A stretch of DNA of 42,398 bases from Sedimenticola sp. (GTDB lineage: Bacteria; Pseudomonadota; Gammaproteobacteria; Chromatiales; Chromatiaceae): contig JALWRH010000103.1 in the NCBI GenBank assembly GCA_026994195.1, positions 1-42,398 of the forward strand. Direction: 5' to 3'. The translations under genes and the position numbers were made by a program. The notes beneath the pieces were generated by a model that saw only the letters and a list, made by a program, of their open reading frames with translations, searched no databases and was not told where the DNA came from. The stretch's first letter is position 1. Every line of letters begins with the position of its first letter. This document shows positions 9,502 through 18,217 of this stretch, piece after piece.

Positions 9502-10245
9502 ATGCGGATACTGTTGAGCAATGATGACGGTTACCAGGCTCCCGGCCTCAAGGCACTTGCTCTTGCCCTGGAGACAGTGGCGGAGGTAGTGGTTGTGGCG
9601 CCGGACCGGGATCGCAGTGGCGCAAGCAATTCCCTGACCCTGGAAATGCCTATCCGTGCGCACAATACCGACAGCGGATTTATCCGGGTGGAGGGCACAC
9701 CCACGGATTGTGTGCACCTTGCCATTACGGGCCTGCTGGAAGAGGAGCCAGACATGGTGGTAGCGGGCATCAATGCCGGTGCCAATATGGGAGATGACGT
9801 GATCTATTCCGGTACGGTGGCAGCGGCGACAGAAGGACGTTTCCTGGGCTATCCGGCTATGGCGGTATCCATGGCATCCCATGTGCCGCAACATTTCGAC
9901 ACCGGTGCGCAGATTGCCCGGCAACTCGTCCAGCGCCTGCAACAGCGTCCTCTTGCCGCGGAAGCCATCCTCAATGTGAATGTGCCGGACCTGCCCATGG
10001 AAGATATACAGGGTATCCAGGTCACGCGCCTCGGACATCGTCACAAAGCCGAACCGGTGATGCGGGAGCTCGATCCTCGGGGGCGTCCCATCTACTGGGT
10101 GGGTCCGGCGGGACCGGAACAGGATGCCGGGCCAGGTACGGACTTTCATGCCCTGCGCCGGGGATTTGTGAGCATCACCCCCCTGCATGTGGACCTGACC
10201 CGTCATCAAGCCCTTGATTCCCTGAAAGACTGGCTGGAGAACTGA
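9502..10245 (+). CDS. surE: 5'/3'-nucleotidase SurE
   Basis: 247 residues. SurE is a metal-dependent phosphatase that removes phosphate from nucleoside monophosphates and is tied to stationary-phase survival. The metal site is intact: Asp8-Asp9 in [12 protein letters not shown], Ser39 in [10 protein letters not shown], and Asn91/Asn95 in [10 protein letters not shown]. The following [12 protein letters not shown] motif is also conserved. pcm starts four bases after the stop, as in the conserved surE-pcm-nlpD-rpoS stress cluster. No ribosome-binding site precedes the ATG. Confidence 0.97.
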   Translation: MRILLSNDDGYQAPGLKALALALETVAEVVVVAPDRDRSGASNSLTLEMPIRAHNTDSGFIRVEGTPTDCVHLAITGLLEEEPDMVVAGINAGANMGDDVIYSGTVAAATEGRFLGYPAMAVSMASHVPQHFDTGAQIARQLVQRLQQRPLAAEAILNVNVPDLPMEDIQGIQVTRLGHRHKAEPVMRELDPRGRPIYWVGPAGPEQDAGPGTDFHALRRGFVSITPLHVDLTRHQALDSLKDWLEN

Positions 10246-10249
10246 CGCT

Positions 10250-10915
10250 GTGAGTGGATTTGCGCAGAATGGACAGGGCATGACCTCGGAGCGCACCCGC
10301 GAACGCCTGGTGCGCCAGTTGCGGGACGAAGGGATCAGAGATGAGCGGGTGCTGCAGGTGATGGCCCGGGTGCCCAGACATATCTTTGTGGATGAAGCCC
10401 TGGCCAGCCGTGCCTATGAAAACACTGCTTTGCCCATAGGCCGTTCGCAAACCATCTCTCAGCCTTATATCGTGGCGCGCATGACCGAAGCCCTCCTCGA
10501 AGGGGGCACTCTGGACAAGGTTCTGGAGGTAGGTACGGGGTCCGGTTACCAGACGGCGGTACTCGCTCCCCTGGTGCGGCGTATCTATACGGTAGAGCGG
10601 ATTGCCACCCTGCTGGAACAGGCCCGGCAGCGCTTTCGTTTCCTCAAGCTGCGTAATATTCATCCCAAGCATTCTGACGGTGGGGTGGGGCTGCCGGAGT
10701 TTTCGCCTTATGATGGCATTATCGTTACCGCCGCACCCGAGGGTATTCCCCGTGCCCTGGTCGATCAGCTGCGGCCGGGTGGACGCATGATCATTCCCAT
10801 CGGCCAGGGCAATGCACAAGCCCTGGTCAAGGTGACCCGTACGGGAAAAGGTTACGATACCGAGATGCTGGAACCCGTAAAATTCGTACCCCTGCTTGGA
10901 GGAACAGAAGCTTGA
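10250..10915 (+). CDS. pcm: Protein-L-isoaspartate O-methyltransferase
   Basis: 221 residues from GTG 10250, preceded by GGAGA about 10 bases upstream. An ATG at 10280 ([13 protein letters not shown]) is a plausible alternative giving 211 residues. The enzyme methylates isoaspartyl residues with SAM to start repair of aged proteins. The SAM-binding motif [16 protein letters not shown] and the family motif [18 protein letters not shown] are intact, as is [10 protein letters not shown]. The 3' end overlaps the TTG start of the next gene. Confidence 0.97.
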   Translation: MSGFAQNGQGMTSERTRERLVRQLRDEGIRDERVLQVMARVPRHIFVDEALASRAYENTALPIGRSQTISQPYIVARMTEALLEGGTLDKVLEVGTGSGYQTAVLAPLVRRIYTVERIATLLEQARQRFRFLKLRNIHPKHSDGGVGLPEFSPYDGIIVTAAPEGIPRALVDQLRPGGRMIIPIGQGNAQALVKVTRTGKGYDTEMLEPVKFVPLLGGTEA

Positions 10916-11493
10916 AGCTTTTTTCCTCCCTGTATGCCCTCGCCATGCGTTGGGCCAGGCACCCCCGGGCGCCCTGGTATCTGGTGGGACTGAGTTTCGC
11001 AGAATCCTCATTTTTTCCCGTGCCTCCGGATGTGATGCTCGCTCCCATGAGTCTGGCCCGTCCCCATAGAGCCTGGTGGCTGGCCCTGATTACCACCCTG
11101 GCGTCTGTTGCGGGTGGCATTGCAGGATATTTTATTGGTCTCTGGGCTTTTGATTTCATTGAGCCCCTGTTGCGCGACTTTGGATACTATGAAAAATACC
11201 TGCAGGTGCGAAGCTGGTTCGATACCTGGGGTTTCTGGGCCATCTTCGTTGCCGGTTTCTCCCCAATCCCCTACAAAGTGTTCACCATTACTGCAGGGGT
11301 GATTTCCATGAGCTTCCTGCCCTTTGTGTTGGCATCTCTGATCGGGAGAGGTAGCAGGTTTTCACTGGTCGCCGGATTGATGGCCTGGGGCGGCAAACCC
11401 ATGGAAGAAAAGTTGCACCAGTACATGGATGCTATCGGCTGGTCTGTGGTGGTACTCATATTCGTGGCCGTAATCGTGGTTAAGATACAATGA
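10912..11493 (+). CDS. yqaA: YqaA-family (VTT/DedA-related) inner-membrane protein
   Basis: 193 residues. The TTG start at 10912 overlaps the pcm stop and has a strong GGAGGA site eight bases upstream, which decides the start. The protein has the SNARE-associated/VTT fold, with the re-entrant loop motif [20 protein letters not shown] and the second half [16 protein letters not shown]. It has about four membrane segments. DedA/VTT relatives move lipids or help maintain the proton motive force; the function of YqaA itself is not established. It sits between pcm and nlpD, a frequent arrangement in this class. Confidence 0.85.
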   Translation: MKLFSSLYALAMRWARHPRAPWYLVGLSFAESSFFPVPPDVMLAPMSLARPHRAWWLALITTLASVAGGIAGYFIGLWAFDFIEPLLRDFGYYEKYLQVRSWFDTWGFWAIFVAGFSPIPYKVFTITAGVISMSFLPFVLASLIGRGSRFSLVAGLMAWGGKPMEEKLHQYMDAIGWSVVVLIFVAVIVVKIQ

Positions 11494-11533
11494 ACGCAAT
11501 CGCAACCATTCTGTCCAGGCCCGGGGGGATATT

Positions 11534-12376
11534 TTGATCCGCATGTTTCCCATAAGCAGGCTGTTCTCCCTCGTGCTGACGCTGGCCCTGGTGCCAGTGT
11601 TTTTAAACGGCTGCGCCACGCACAAAGTGCCTCAGAAAAAGACCCCAGTCACTGCGGGTCACAAGCAAGTCCTGCCCAGGAAACCGGGGGGATACTATCG
11701 TGTGCGCAAGGGTGACAGTCTTTATTCCATCGCCTGGCGTGTGGGGCTGGATTACCGTACCCTGGCTCGCTGGAATGGTCTCAGGAGCCCTTACACCATC
11801 TATCCCGGGCAGCGGATTCGCCTGTCAGCCCCCAAGACCAGCAGCCATCCTGTCCCGCCAAAGAGTAGTAAGGCAACGGGCAATACAGCAAAAAAACCGG
11901 TTCCCCGCGGCAAGGTGGATAAACCGGCTGCTCAGCCGAAGAACAAGCGGCCTGCACCTCCTCCTGTGAGCCGTCCCGCGAAGAAACCGCCCAAAGCGGC
12001 CATCAGTGCGCTGCATTGGCAATGGCCGGTTCGTGGCCGGGTCTTGTCCCGCTTCGCCTCCAATGATGCGGCCAAGGGGGGCATCAGGATCGGCGGAAGG
12101 AAAGGCCAGCGCATAGTGGCGGCCGAGTCCGGGCAGGTGGTTTATGTCGGGAGTGGACTCATAGGTTATGGTCAGCTTATTATCATCAAACACAACAATA
12201 AGTATCTGAGTGCTTACGGTCACAACAGTCGGCTGCTGGTCAAAGAAGGGGACAAGGTAAGCCGAGGGCAACATATCTCTGATATGGGCGTAACTCACAA
12301 GGGAACGCCATTGCTGTATTTCGAGATTCGCCGATATGGAAAGCCCGTTGACCCCTTGAAGTATTTGCCGCGCTAG
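11534..12376 (+). CDS. nlpD: Amidase-activator lipoprotein NlpD (LysM and degenerate M23)
   Basis: 280 residues from TTG 11534; ATG 11543 would give 277. A lipoprotein signal ends in FLNGC (Cys27 from the TTG). A LysM peptidoglycan-binding domain follows (YYRVRKGDSLYSIAWRVGL to PGQRIRL), then a Pro/Lys-rich linker and a C-terminal M23 domain. The M23 zinc ligands are not conserved: GIRIGG replaces the HxxxD motif and YFEIR replaces HFEIR. This is typical of NlpD, which activates the amidase AmiC at the septum rather than cutting peptidoglycan. In E. coli the main rpoS promoter lies inside nlpD, and that is likely here, though I could not place it. Confidence 0.93.
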   Translation: MIRMFPISRLFSLVLTLALVPVFLNGCATHKVPQKKTPVTAGHKQVLPRKPGGYYRVRKGDSLYSIAWRVGLDYRTLARWNGLRSPYTIYPGQRIRLSAPKTSSHPVPPKSSKATGNTAKKPVPRGKVDKPAAQPKNKRPAPPPVSRPAKKPPKAAISALHWQWPVRGRVLSRFASNDAAKGGIRIGGRKGQRIVAAESGQVVYVGSGLIGYGQLIIIKHNNKYLSAYGHNSRLLVKEGDKVSRGQHISDMGVTHKGTPLLYFEIRRYGKPVDPLKYLPR

Positions 12377-12386
12377 CACTGTTAGT

Positions 12387-12409
12387 CCGGCGACCTGTTT
12401 GGTCGTCGG
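12387..12409 (+). terminator. Hairpin between nlpD and rpoS
   Basis: CCGGCGACC and GGTCGTCGG form a nine-pair stem (one G-T pair) with a five-base loop. No T-run follows (TTAATATAAC). It could be a weak or partial terminator or a structure in the rpoS leader that affects translation, as leader structure does in other rpoS genes. Confidence 0.4.
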
Positions 12410-12483
12410 GTTAATATAACTGGAGGAGCAGGCTGCCGCGAACCCAAGGGCTGCGGCCAGCCGAGTCGATAGTGGGGAAGTGT

Positions 12484-13383
12484 ATGGTAAAAAGTGATAC
12501 TGGCGATAGGGCAGAAAGACTTCCTCCGCGGAAAGCTTCTGATGAGAACGAAAGCATGGACGCCACCCGCCTGTACCTGCGGGAGATCGGCGCTGCAAAA
12601 CTGCTGACAGCAGCGGAAGAGGTGGAACTGGCCCGGGCCATTGGCAAAGGCGATGATGCAGCCCGCAAACGCATGATAGAGAGCAACTTGCGGTTGGTGG
12701 TCAAGATAGCGCGGCGCTACCTCAACCGTGGCCTGCCTCTGCTAGACCTGATCGAAGAAGGCAACCTGGGCCTGATCCGGGCGGTGGAAAAATTTGATCC
12801 CGAGCGGGGCTTCCGTTTTTCTACCTATGCCACCTGGTGGATCCGCCAGACTATTGAGCGGGCCATCATGAATCAAACCCGCACTATCCGCCTCCCCATT
12901 CATGTGGTCAAGGAGATCAACACCTATCTCCGGGCCGCCCGGCAGCTTTCCCAGGAACTCGATCACGAACCCAGTGCCGAGGATATTGCGGCTCTCATGG
13001 ACAAGCCCCTGCAGGATGTGGAGCGCATGCTGGGATTCAACGAACGTATTGCCTCCGTGGATGTGCCCCACGGACGGGACAGCGACAAGCCCCTGGTGGA
13101 TGCTATAGCGGATGTCTCTGTGGAAGAACCCACGGAGCAGCTGCTCGCCGAAGACATACATGTCCACCTGGAGCGCTGGCTGGGAAAGCTCAATCCCAAC
13201 CAAAGGGAAGTGGTGATGCGCCGGTTTGGCCTTCAGGGATATGACAATTCCACCCTGGAACAGGTTGCCCAGGAACTGGGCGTCACCCGTGAACGGGTCC
13301 GGCAGATTCAGATAGATGCTCTGAGAAGGCTGCGTCTGATTCTGGAGCAGCAGGGGTTTGATGCGGATACCCTGTTCGACTGA
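12484..13383 (+). CDS. rpoS: RNA polymerase sigma factor RpoS
   Basis: 299 residues from ATG 12484, which has GGGGAAG close upstream; GTG 12472 is a weaker alternative. Sigma70-family regions are complete: 1.2 ([11 protein letters not shown]), 2.1-2.4 ([21 protein letters not shown], then [17 protein letters not shown]), 3, and 4.2 ([20 protein letters not shown]). The position after nlpD and the sequence type identify RpoS, the general stress and stationary-phase sigma factor, rather than RpoD or RpoH. The short N-terminus lacks the large region 1.1 of RpoD. Neighbours surE, pcm and nlpD fit the stress role. Confidence 0.96.
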   Translation: MVKSDTGDRAERLPPRKASDENESMDATRLYLREIGAAKLLTAAEEVELARAIGKGDDAARKRMIESNLRLVVKIARRYLNRGLPLLDLIEEGNLGLIRAVEKFDPERGFRFSTYATWWIRQTIERAIMNQTRTIRLPIHVVKEINTYLRAARQLSQELDHEPSAEDIAALMDKPLQDVERMLGFNERIASVDVPHGRDSDKPLVDAIADVSVEEPTEQLLAEDIHVHLERWLGKLNPNQREVVMRRFGLQGYDNSTLEQVAQELGVTRERVRQIQIDALRRLRLILEQQGFDADTLFD

Positions 13384-13454
13384 CTTTCCCTGTGGAATGC
13401 AAGGATTGAGTTCAGGTATCCTTGTGTTCTACCGATTCTACGAGGCAGTCCCCT

Positions 13455-13754
13455 ATGAGCGAAGACCACCGCAAGGAAAGAGATGTCATGATGGTGATGC
13501 GCAAGGTTCTTGCGAATGTCATCAAGGACACCACTCCTGAGTTCAAGACCATGAAACATCCTCTTTCCGCCAATACCATAGAGGATATCCGTCAATGCCT
13601 GCGCCTCATTGCAGCGCGGGAAAGAGAACTGGCGGAGATGGCGGGTGAAGCCCAGTCGCGCCCGTATTTCACTGATGAAAAGCCCAGGGCGGAAGTTATA
13701 CCCATCAGCAAGATTGGGGGTTTGGGAAAGGAAAAAGACGAATCTGAAGAGTAA
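13455..13754 (+). CDS. Small conserved cytoplasmic protein downstream of rpoS
   Basis: 99 residues from ATG 13455 (SEDHRKERDVMMVMRKVLANV), with GAGG about 11 bases upstream. An in-frame start at 13422 has no good support. The protein is soluble, charged and mostly helical, with a conserved-looking core (IKDTTPEFKTMKHPLSANTIEDI, then CLRLIAARERELAEMAG) and a charged tail. I recall similar small proteins in other Beta- and Gammaproteobacteria, some named segregation/condensation-like, but I cannot support a function. It is transcribed with or after rpoS and ends before the strong terminator at 13778. Confidence 0.7.
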   Translation: MSEDHRKERDVMMVMRKVLANVIKDTTPEFKTMKHPLSANTIEDIRQCLRLIAARERELAEMAGEAQSRPYFTDEKPRAEVIPISKIGGLGKEKDESEE

Positions 13755-13777
13755 GCTGGCAGAGATCTTTCCAGAAA

Positions 13778-13810
13778 TGAAATAACCCGGCCGCTGGCCG
13801 GGTTATTTCA
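13778..13810. terminator. Bidirectional rho-independent terminator
   Basis: A perfect 15-pair inverted repeat with a three-base GCT loop. The outer part is A/T-rich (TGAAATAA and TTATTTCA) and the inner part is G/C (CCCGGCC and GGCCGGG). It lies between convergent genes: the small gene after rpoS on + and ppiC on -. The symmetric A/T-rich flanks let it work in both directions. Confidence 0.88.
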
Positions 13811-13821
13811 TGGCTCGCAAA

Positions 13822-14715
13822 TTACTTGGCTGCTGGAGCCGCTGGCGCTTTGGTTTCAGCGGGCTTTTCCGCGCCGGCAACTTCCACCTTCGCCTGATTG
13901 CGCATTTCTGAAACCAGCTTGGCTAGCTGCTGCTGCTGCAACTGGGCCCGGAACTGCTCCTTGACCTGATCCAGGGGAGGGGGCTCCTGGGCGCGCATGT
14001 CCTCTACCAGGAGGACATGCCAGCCGAACTGGGTTTTCACCGGGGTTTTGCTGTACTGGCCCTTCTGCAGGCTACTCATGGCATCGCCGAAAGGCTTGAC
14101 CACCTGATTGCGGCCTACCCAACCCAATTCTCCGCCCGCATCTTTGCTGCTGTCCAGGGAATGCACTTTGGCCAGCTTGTGGAAATCCTCACCTTTTTCC
14201 AGAGAGGCGATAATGTCCTTGGCTTCCTGTTCTTCTTTGACCAGGATATGGCTCACCTTGTATTCCTGCAGAGCCTCTTTGGTGAACTTCTTGTCGTAAG
14301 CAGCCTTGATCTCCTCATCGCTTACTGGATGCTTGGCAAAATAGTCATTGACCTTGGCTTCCGCCAGTACCTGCACCTTTGCCATTCTCAGGGCAGCTTC
14401 AACCTGTGGCAGCTTGTCGATGCCGTCCTTTTTGGCCGCCTGGGCGAGTAATGTGGTGTTGACCAGTTGATTGAGCAGTTGCACCTGAGCCTGCTGGCTA
14501 TCCAGCTTGTTCTGATTGCCCTGCAAGGCATTGAATGCCAGCACTTCCAGATCACTGATAGCATCACCATTGATGGTGACGATGGTGTGGGATGCAAGAG
14601 ATTTGGCCGCAGCCGGGGCAGCTTTTTCTTCGGCTTGTGTGAGTGTGGGCAGCAGGGCGCTCATGGCCAGGGCTGCTGCGAAAGTTTTCAATCTGATATT
14701 CATGGTTTTTTTCAT
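13822..14715 (-). CDS. Periplasmic parvulin-type peptidyl-prolyl isomerase
   Basis: 297 residues. A signal peptide is predicted ([20 protein letters not shown], cleavage near residue 28). A SurA/PrsA-like helical N-domain follows, then one PpiC-type rotamase domain at about residues 155-255 ([48 protein letters not shown]). It ends in an Ala/Pro/Lys-rich tail. It should isomerise proline bonds and chaperone envelope proteins in the periplasm. The start at 14715 has AGGAAAG about 11 bases upstream and overlaps the yciI stop by four bases, so ppiC is translationally coupled to yciI. Confidence 0.92.
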   Translation of the reverse strand: MKKTMNIRLKTFAAALAMSALLPTLTQAEEKAAPAAAKSLASHTIVTINGDAISDLEVLAFNALQGNQNKLDSQQAQVQLLNQLVNTTLLAQAAKKDGIDKLPQVEAALRMAKVQVLAEAKVNDYFAKHPVSDEEIKAAYDKKFTKEALQEYKVSHILVKEEQEAKDIIASLEKGEDFHKLAKVHSLDSSKDAGGELGWVGRNQVVKPFGDAMSSLQKGQYSKTPVKTQFGWHVLLVEDMRAQEPPPLDQVKEQFRAQLQQQQLAKLVSEMRNQAKVEVAGAEKPAETKAPAAPAAK

Positions 14716-15014
14716 TCGGGCAATACTTTCCTGAAAGGTTTGACGGAAACGTGTTTATACACGCCAGATGATACATAGGGGTCAGTTGCGGCCCAGTCCT
14801 CAGCGTCCTTGAGGCTGGGGAATTCGGCAACGATAAGGCTGCCGGTAAAACCGGCAGGGCCGGGGTCATTGGCATCCACGGCGGGATGAGGACCGGCCAG
14901 TACCAGCCGGCCTTCTGCCTGCAGTGCCTTGAGACGTTCTACATGTGCCGGCCGCGCCGCCAAGCGAGCTTCCAGGCTGTCTTCCCGGTCAGTGCCTAAA
15001 ATGCAATATAACAT
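14712..15014 (-). CDS. yciI: YciI-family protein
   Basis: 100 residues with the YCII fold ([20 protein letters not shown], then [20 protein letters not shown] and [20 protein letters not shown]). YciI is a small ferredoxin-like fold protein with a conserved His-Asp pair; its reaction is unclear, though relatives include a dehydrochlorinase. The ATG abuts the yciB stop, and its own stop overlaps ppiC (ATGA). yciB-yciI-ppiC is one minus-strand operon; yciB and yciI are also neighbours in many other proteobacteria. Confidence 0.93.
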   Translation of the reverse strand: MLYCILGTDREDSLEARLAARPAHVERLKALQAEGRLVLAGPHPAVDANDPGPAGFTGSLIVAEFPSLKDAEDWAATDPYVSSGVYKHVSVKPFRKVLPE

Positions 15015-15557
15015 TCAGTTATTTTCCTCTGCGGGTTGGATGTGACGCGCCAGGTAAACTCCCTGGGCAATCATGAATGCCAGGGTGAACCCCAGCATGC
15101 CGAAAAGTTTGAAGTTCACCCAGGTTTCTTCTGCATAGTGATAGGCCACGTAGATATTGGCAGCTCCGGAAGCAATGAAAAAGACTACCCAGGCCAGGTT
15201 CAGGCGGTGCCAGACAGAACGGGGCAGGGAGATGGCCTGATCCATCATGCGCTGCAGGATGCTGCGTTCCATGAGCAGTCCGGAGCCGAGAAAGGCAGCG
15301 GCGAACAGCCAGTTCACCACCGTGGGCTTCCATTTGAAGTAAAGGGGATCATGCAACAGCAGGGTAGCGCCCCCAAAGACAAGCACCAGCCCCAGGGTTA
15401 CCCACTGCAGGGTTTCCACCTTGCCGTGAAAATACCGGTTCCAGGCGATATGCAGCAGGGATGCTGCGATAAACACACCCGTGGCGACGTACATGCCCCA
15501 GATCTTGTAGGCAGCAAAGAAGGCAATGACGGGAAGAAAGTCGGTGATCAGTTTCAT
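15015..15557 (-). CDS. yciB: Inner-membrane intracellular septation protein YciB (IspZ family)
   Basis: 180 residues from ATG 15557 (MKLITDFLPVIAFFAAYKIWG). About five membrane helices are present with family motifs FHGKVETLQWVTLGLVLVFG and DPLYFKWKPTVVNWLFA. The reading frame stays open much further upstream, but that part is antisense to the thioredoxin-like gene and has no family resemblance. YciB helps maintain the cell envelope and septation and interacts with elongation and division proteins. It is the first gene of the yciB-yciI-ppiC operon. No strong ribosome-binding site precedes it. Confidence 0.94.
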   Translation of the reverse strand: MKLITDFLPVIAFFAAYKIWGMYVATGVFIAASLLHIAWNRYFHGKVETLQWVTLGLVLVFGGATLLLHDPLYFKWKPTVVNWLFAAAFLGSGLLMERSILQRMMDQAISLPRSVWHRLNLAWVVFFIASGAANIYVAYHYAEETWVNFKLFGMLGFTLAFMIAQGVYLARHIQPAEENN

Positions 15558-15656
15558 GGAGTTGATTATTGTTTGGCTTCCGGAAGCACCAGAATAGACC
15601 GGTATGGTATCAAAAAGTTGCCTTTCAGGCAGGAATCCCCCTGGATTGCGGCTACA

Positions 15657-16109
15657 ATGCTGTTTTTTCTTTCCGGAACAGTGCAATTGTCTGAAAGCAG
15701 GATCATCCGCGTGCACGACTTTCACAAACTGGCGGAACAGGCGCGCCGGGAACAGCGCCTGATCATGCTGCTGGTGTCCCAGGCCGATTGCCCTTATTGC
15801 CATCTGGTGAAGGAAGAAGTCATCCATCCCATGATACTGGGAGGGGATTTCGAGGATGAGATTCTGATCAGGGAGATCTTCATCGATGCAGGGAAGAAGC
15901 TGATCGATTTTCAGGGTCGGGATGTGGAGGCCGCTGATTTTGCCCATGGTTACGGTGTGTACGTAACCCCCACGCTGTTGTTCCTGGGGCCGGATGGCCG
16001 GGAGTTGGCCAAGCCGATGGTCGGGGTCAATACTATCGAAATGTATTACTACTACGTGGCGCAGTCTGTCCGGGCTGCTTTGCAGAAACTGCCGGGAAGA
16101 CATTCATGA
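15657..16109 (+). CDS. Thioredoxin-fold protein with CPYC active site
   Basis: 150 residues from ATG 15657. GTG starts at 15681 and 15711 are possible and would remove a short hydrophobic N-terminus (LFFLSGTVQLS). A thioredoxin-like fold is visible with ADCPYCHLV (Cys45, Cys48) and the cis-proline loop YVTPTLLFLGPDG. The CPYC centre is like glutaredoxin or SoxW-type reductases. Whether it is cytoplasmic or exported depends on the start; the N-terminus is too short for a confident signal peptide. It overlaps the next gene by four bases (ATGA), so the two are probably translated together. Confidence 0.8.
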   Translation: MLFFLSGTVQLSESRIIRVHDFHKLAEQARREQRLIMLLVSQADCPYCHLVKEEVIHPMILGGDFEDEILIREIFIDAGKKLIDFQGRDVEAADFAHGYGVYVTPTLLFLGPDGRELAKPMVGVNTIEMYYYYVAQSVRAALQKLPGRHS

Positions 16110-16831
16110 AACTGGGTCTGTATGTGGTGGGTGATGAAATACTCAGTGGCCGCCGGCGGGATACCCACGTGGAATGGTTTCGCCGCATTCTCCAGGCGAG
16201 AGGCCATGACCTGGCATGGGTGCAGATACTGCCGGACGTGCCTGAGTTGCTGGTGAGGCACTTCCGCCAGAGCATGGATAGCTCAGAATGCGCTTTTTCC
16301 TGCGGCGGCATTGGCGCCACGCCGGATGATCATACCCGGGAGTGTGCCGCCAGGGCGGCTGCCGTTCCCCTGGTAAGGCATGGCAGGGCTGCCCAGTTGA
16401 TAGAGCAGCAGTTCCCTGACAGCGCCCACCCGCACCGTATTCGCATGGCGGATCTTCCCCGGGGCAGCAGCCTGATCCCCAACCCTGTGAACAATGTGCC
16501 GGGCTTTTCCATTCGCGACCACCATTTCCTGCCGGGTTTTCCGGATATGGCTCATCCTATGGGGGAATGGGTGCTGGATCGTTACTATCCCCCTGAGAAA
16601 ATGCCGCAACGTGAGAGATCCCTGAGAGCCTACGGTGTATCCGAAAATGAACTCATGCCCATCATGGAGCAGATGACCCGGGACTGGGTGACGCTGAAGT
16701 TGTTCAGCCTGCCGCGCATGGGAGAGGAATCTTTCGTGGAACTGGGCTTCCGTGGCGGGGAAGAACTGGATGCCGCCTTTGATGCTTTACAGCAGGCATT
16801 GCAGTCAGCCGGCGTGGAATACCGGCTGTGA
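16106..16831 (+). CDS. Molybdopterin-binding (MoaB/CinA N-domain-like) protein
   Basis: 241 residues. The N-terminal two-thirds is a MoCF-biosynthesis fold with GLYVVGDEILSGRRRDTH (about residues 4-21), CGGIGATPDDHTRECAARA and NPVNNVPGFSI plus LPGFPDMAHPM. These are the motifs of the CinA N-terminal domain. The C-terminal amidase domain of CinA is missing. The last 80 residues match the linker region of CinA-like proteins. Many such short proteins are called competence/damage-inducible protein A, but their substrate is not established. It is coupled to the thioredoxin-like gene by an ATGA overlap. Confidence 0.85.
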   Translation: MKLGLYVVGDEILSGRRRDTHVEWFRRILQARGHDLAWVQILPDVPELLVRHFRQSMDSSECAFSCGGIGATPDDHTRECAARAAAVPLVRHGRAAQLIEQQFPDSAHPHRIRMADLPRGSSLIPNPVNNVPGFSIRDHHFLPGFPDMAHPMGEWVLDRYYPPEKMPQRERSLRAYGVSENELMPIMEQMTRDWVTLKLFSLPRMGEESFVELGFRGGEELDAAFDALQQALQSAGVEYRL

Positions 16832-16835
16832 GGGT

Positions 16836-17228
16836 TCAGGTCTCTTCTGTTTTCCAGGAAGGCGCCTGGCGCTTGTGTCCTGCCTGCTGCAGCTTGTCCA
16901 GGTACTCTGTCCAGTAGATGGCCTGTTTGCGTCCCAGGTCGTACAGATAGGCCCAGTCGTAGAGACCTGAGTCGTGTCCGTCATCGAAGAAAATCTTGAT
17001 GGCGTACTGGCCGACGGGCTGAATGTCAGTGATGTTTACGTCCTGCTTGTCCAGCTGGAGCTTGGCGCCCTGTCCCCAGTGGCCGCGCACCTCGGCAGAA
17101 GGTGAATAGACCCGCAGCAGCTCTACCGGATAAGTGAATTGCTTGCCATCATCGAAGTGGATTTCCAGGGTATGTGATTGGGTATGCAGGGTAATGTCCA
17201 CGGGTTTTGGGGTATTGCTCACAGCCAT
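16836..17228 (-). CDS. DUF971 (gamma-butyrobetaine hydroxylase-like N-domain) protein
   Basis: 130 residues. The DUF971/GBBH-like N-domain shows the DITLHTQSHTLEIHFDDGKQ strand pattern, the motif YPVELLRVYSPSAEVRGH, and a C-terminal GLYDWAYLYDLG. It is a small beta-rich domain that in eukaryotes precedes gamma-butyrobetaine dioxygenase. Standalone bacterial members occur near Mrp/ApbC iron-sulfur genes or alone, and their role is unproven. The start overlaps the hemH stop by ten bases. It ends four bases from the convergent CinA-like gene. Confidence 0.85.
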   Translation of the reverse strand: MAVSNTPKPVDITLHTQSHTLEIHFDDGKQFTYPVELLRVYSPSAEVRGHWGQGAKLQLDKQDVNITDIQPVGQYAIKIFFDDGHDSGLYDWAYLYDLGRKQAIYWTEYLDKLQQAGHKRQAPSWKTEET

Positions 17229-18205
17229 CCTCCCAGGTAACGCTCTGCCAGATTCGCCAGAGCCTTTATATGCGCCTCGGATTCGTTGAGGCAGGGAATG
17301 TACTCATAAGTCTCGCCACCGGCCTGCAGAAACACCTCCCGGTTTTCCATGGCAATTTCTTCCAGCGTTTCCAGGCAGTCGGCGGAAAATCCGGGGCAGG
17401 CTACCTGTACGTGTTTGCAGCCACTGGCCGCCAGTTCCCGCAGGACATCCGAAGTGGCAGGCGCCAGCCAGGGTTCCCGGCCCATGCGTGACTGATAGGA
17501 ATGCACCCAGTCGTTATTATCCAGTTTCAGGGTGGCTGCCAGGGCGCTGCTGGTTTTGCGGCATTGTCCGGGATAGGGATCACCGGCATCCGCATAGCGC
17601 TGGGGCAGGCCGTGATAGGAAAGTATCAGTTTGTCTGGTTTGCCATGTTGGGCCTGATAGGTCGTGATGCGGTCTGCAAGGGCCTGGATATAGCCAGGAT
17701 CATCGTAGTACTGGTTGAGCAGGCGCAGTTCCGGAATGATGCGCTGCTGTTTCAGGGTTTTCACTACCGCATCAAAAGCAGAAGCCGTGGTGGTGGCGGA
17801 ATACTGGGGATACAAGGGGAACACCAGGATGCGTTGACAGCCTGCTGACTGCAGTTCCTCCAGTCCGGTGCTGATGGACGGATTGCCATAGCGCATGGCC
17901 GGCGCTACTTTTATTTCGCCACCCAGATGCTGTTGCAGAGCCTTGGCCTGGGCCAGGGTGTGTACCAGCAGCGGTGAACCTTCATCTTTCCATATCCTGG
18001 CGTAAGCCTGTGCGGAACGGCGGGGCCGAATGTTCAGGATGAAGCCATTGAGGATGAGCCACCACAACAGGCGCGGCATCTCCACCACCCGGGGATCCCA
18101 GAGGAATTCCCTGAGGTAGCATTTCACATCCCGGGGGGAGGGCGAGTCCGGTGTTCCCAGATTGATGAGCAGTATGCCTGCCTTGCAGTCGGTCGTTTCG
18201 GTCAT
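17219..18205 (-). CDS. hemH: Ferrochelatase HemH
   Basis: 328 residues. HemH inserts ferrous iron into protoporphyrin IX, the last step of protoheme synthesis. The start region LLINLGTPDSPSPRDVKCYL is typical. The catalytic His lies in LILSYHGLPQRYADAGDPY, and the SRMGREPWLAPAT and CPGFSADCLETLEEIAMENR segments carry the conserved acidic active-site residue. The C-terminus lacks extra cysteines, so no iron-sulfur cluster is expected. A DUF971 gene overlaps its end and ppx lies 12 bases upstream on the same strand. Confidence 0.97.
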   Translation of the reverse strand: MTETTDCKAGILLINLGTPDSPSPRDVKCYLREFLWDPRVVEMPRLLWWLILNGFILNIRPRRSAQAYARIWKDEGSPLLVHTLAQAKALQQHLGGEIKVAPAMRYGNPSISTGLEELQSAGCQRILVFPLYPQYSATTTASAFDAVVKTLKQQRIIPELRLLNQYYDDPGYIQALADRITTYQAQHGKPDKLILSYHGLPQRYADAGDPYPGQCRKTSSALAATLKLDNNDWVHSYQSRMGREPWLAPATSDVLRELAASGCKHVQVACPGFSADCLETLEEIAMENREVFLQAGGETYEYIPCLNESEAHIKALANLAERYLGGWL

Positions 18206-18217
18206 TGGGGGATGATC

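Noticed and set aside
13400-13424. CAAGGAT/ATCCTTG inverted repeat downstream of rpoS, considered as a terminator
   Set aside because: The loop is 11 bases, the stem is short and no T-run follows. The next gene is close and may be cotranscribed.
15558-16103. Open upstream extension of the yciB frame on the minus strand
   Set aside because: It is antisense to the thioredoxin-like gene and has none of the YciB family features. The real start is the ATG at 15557.
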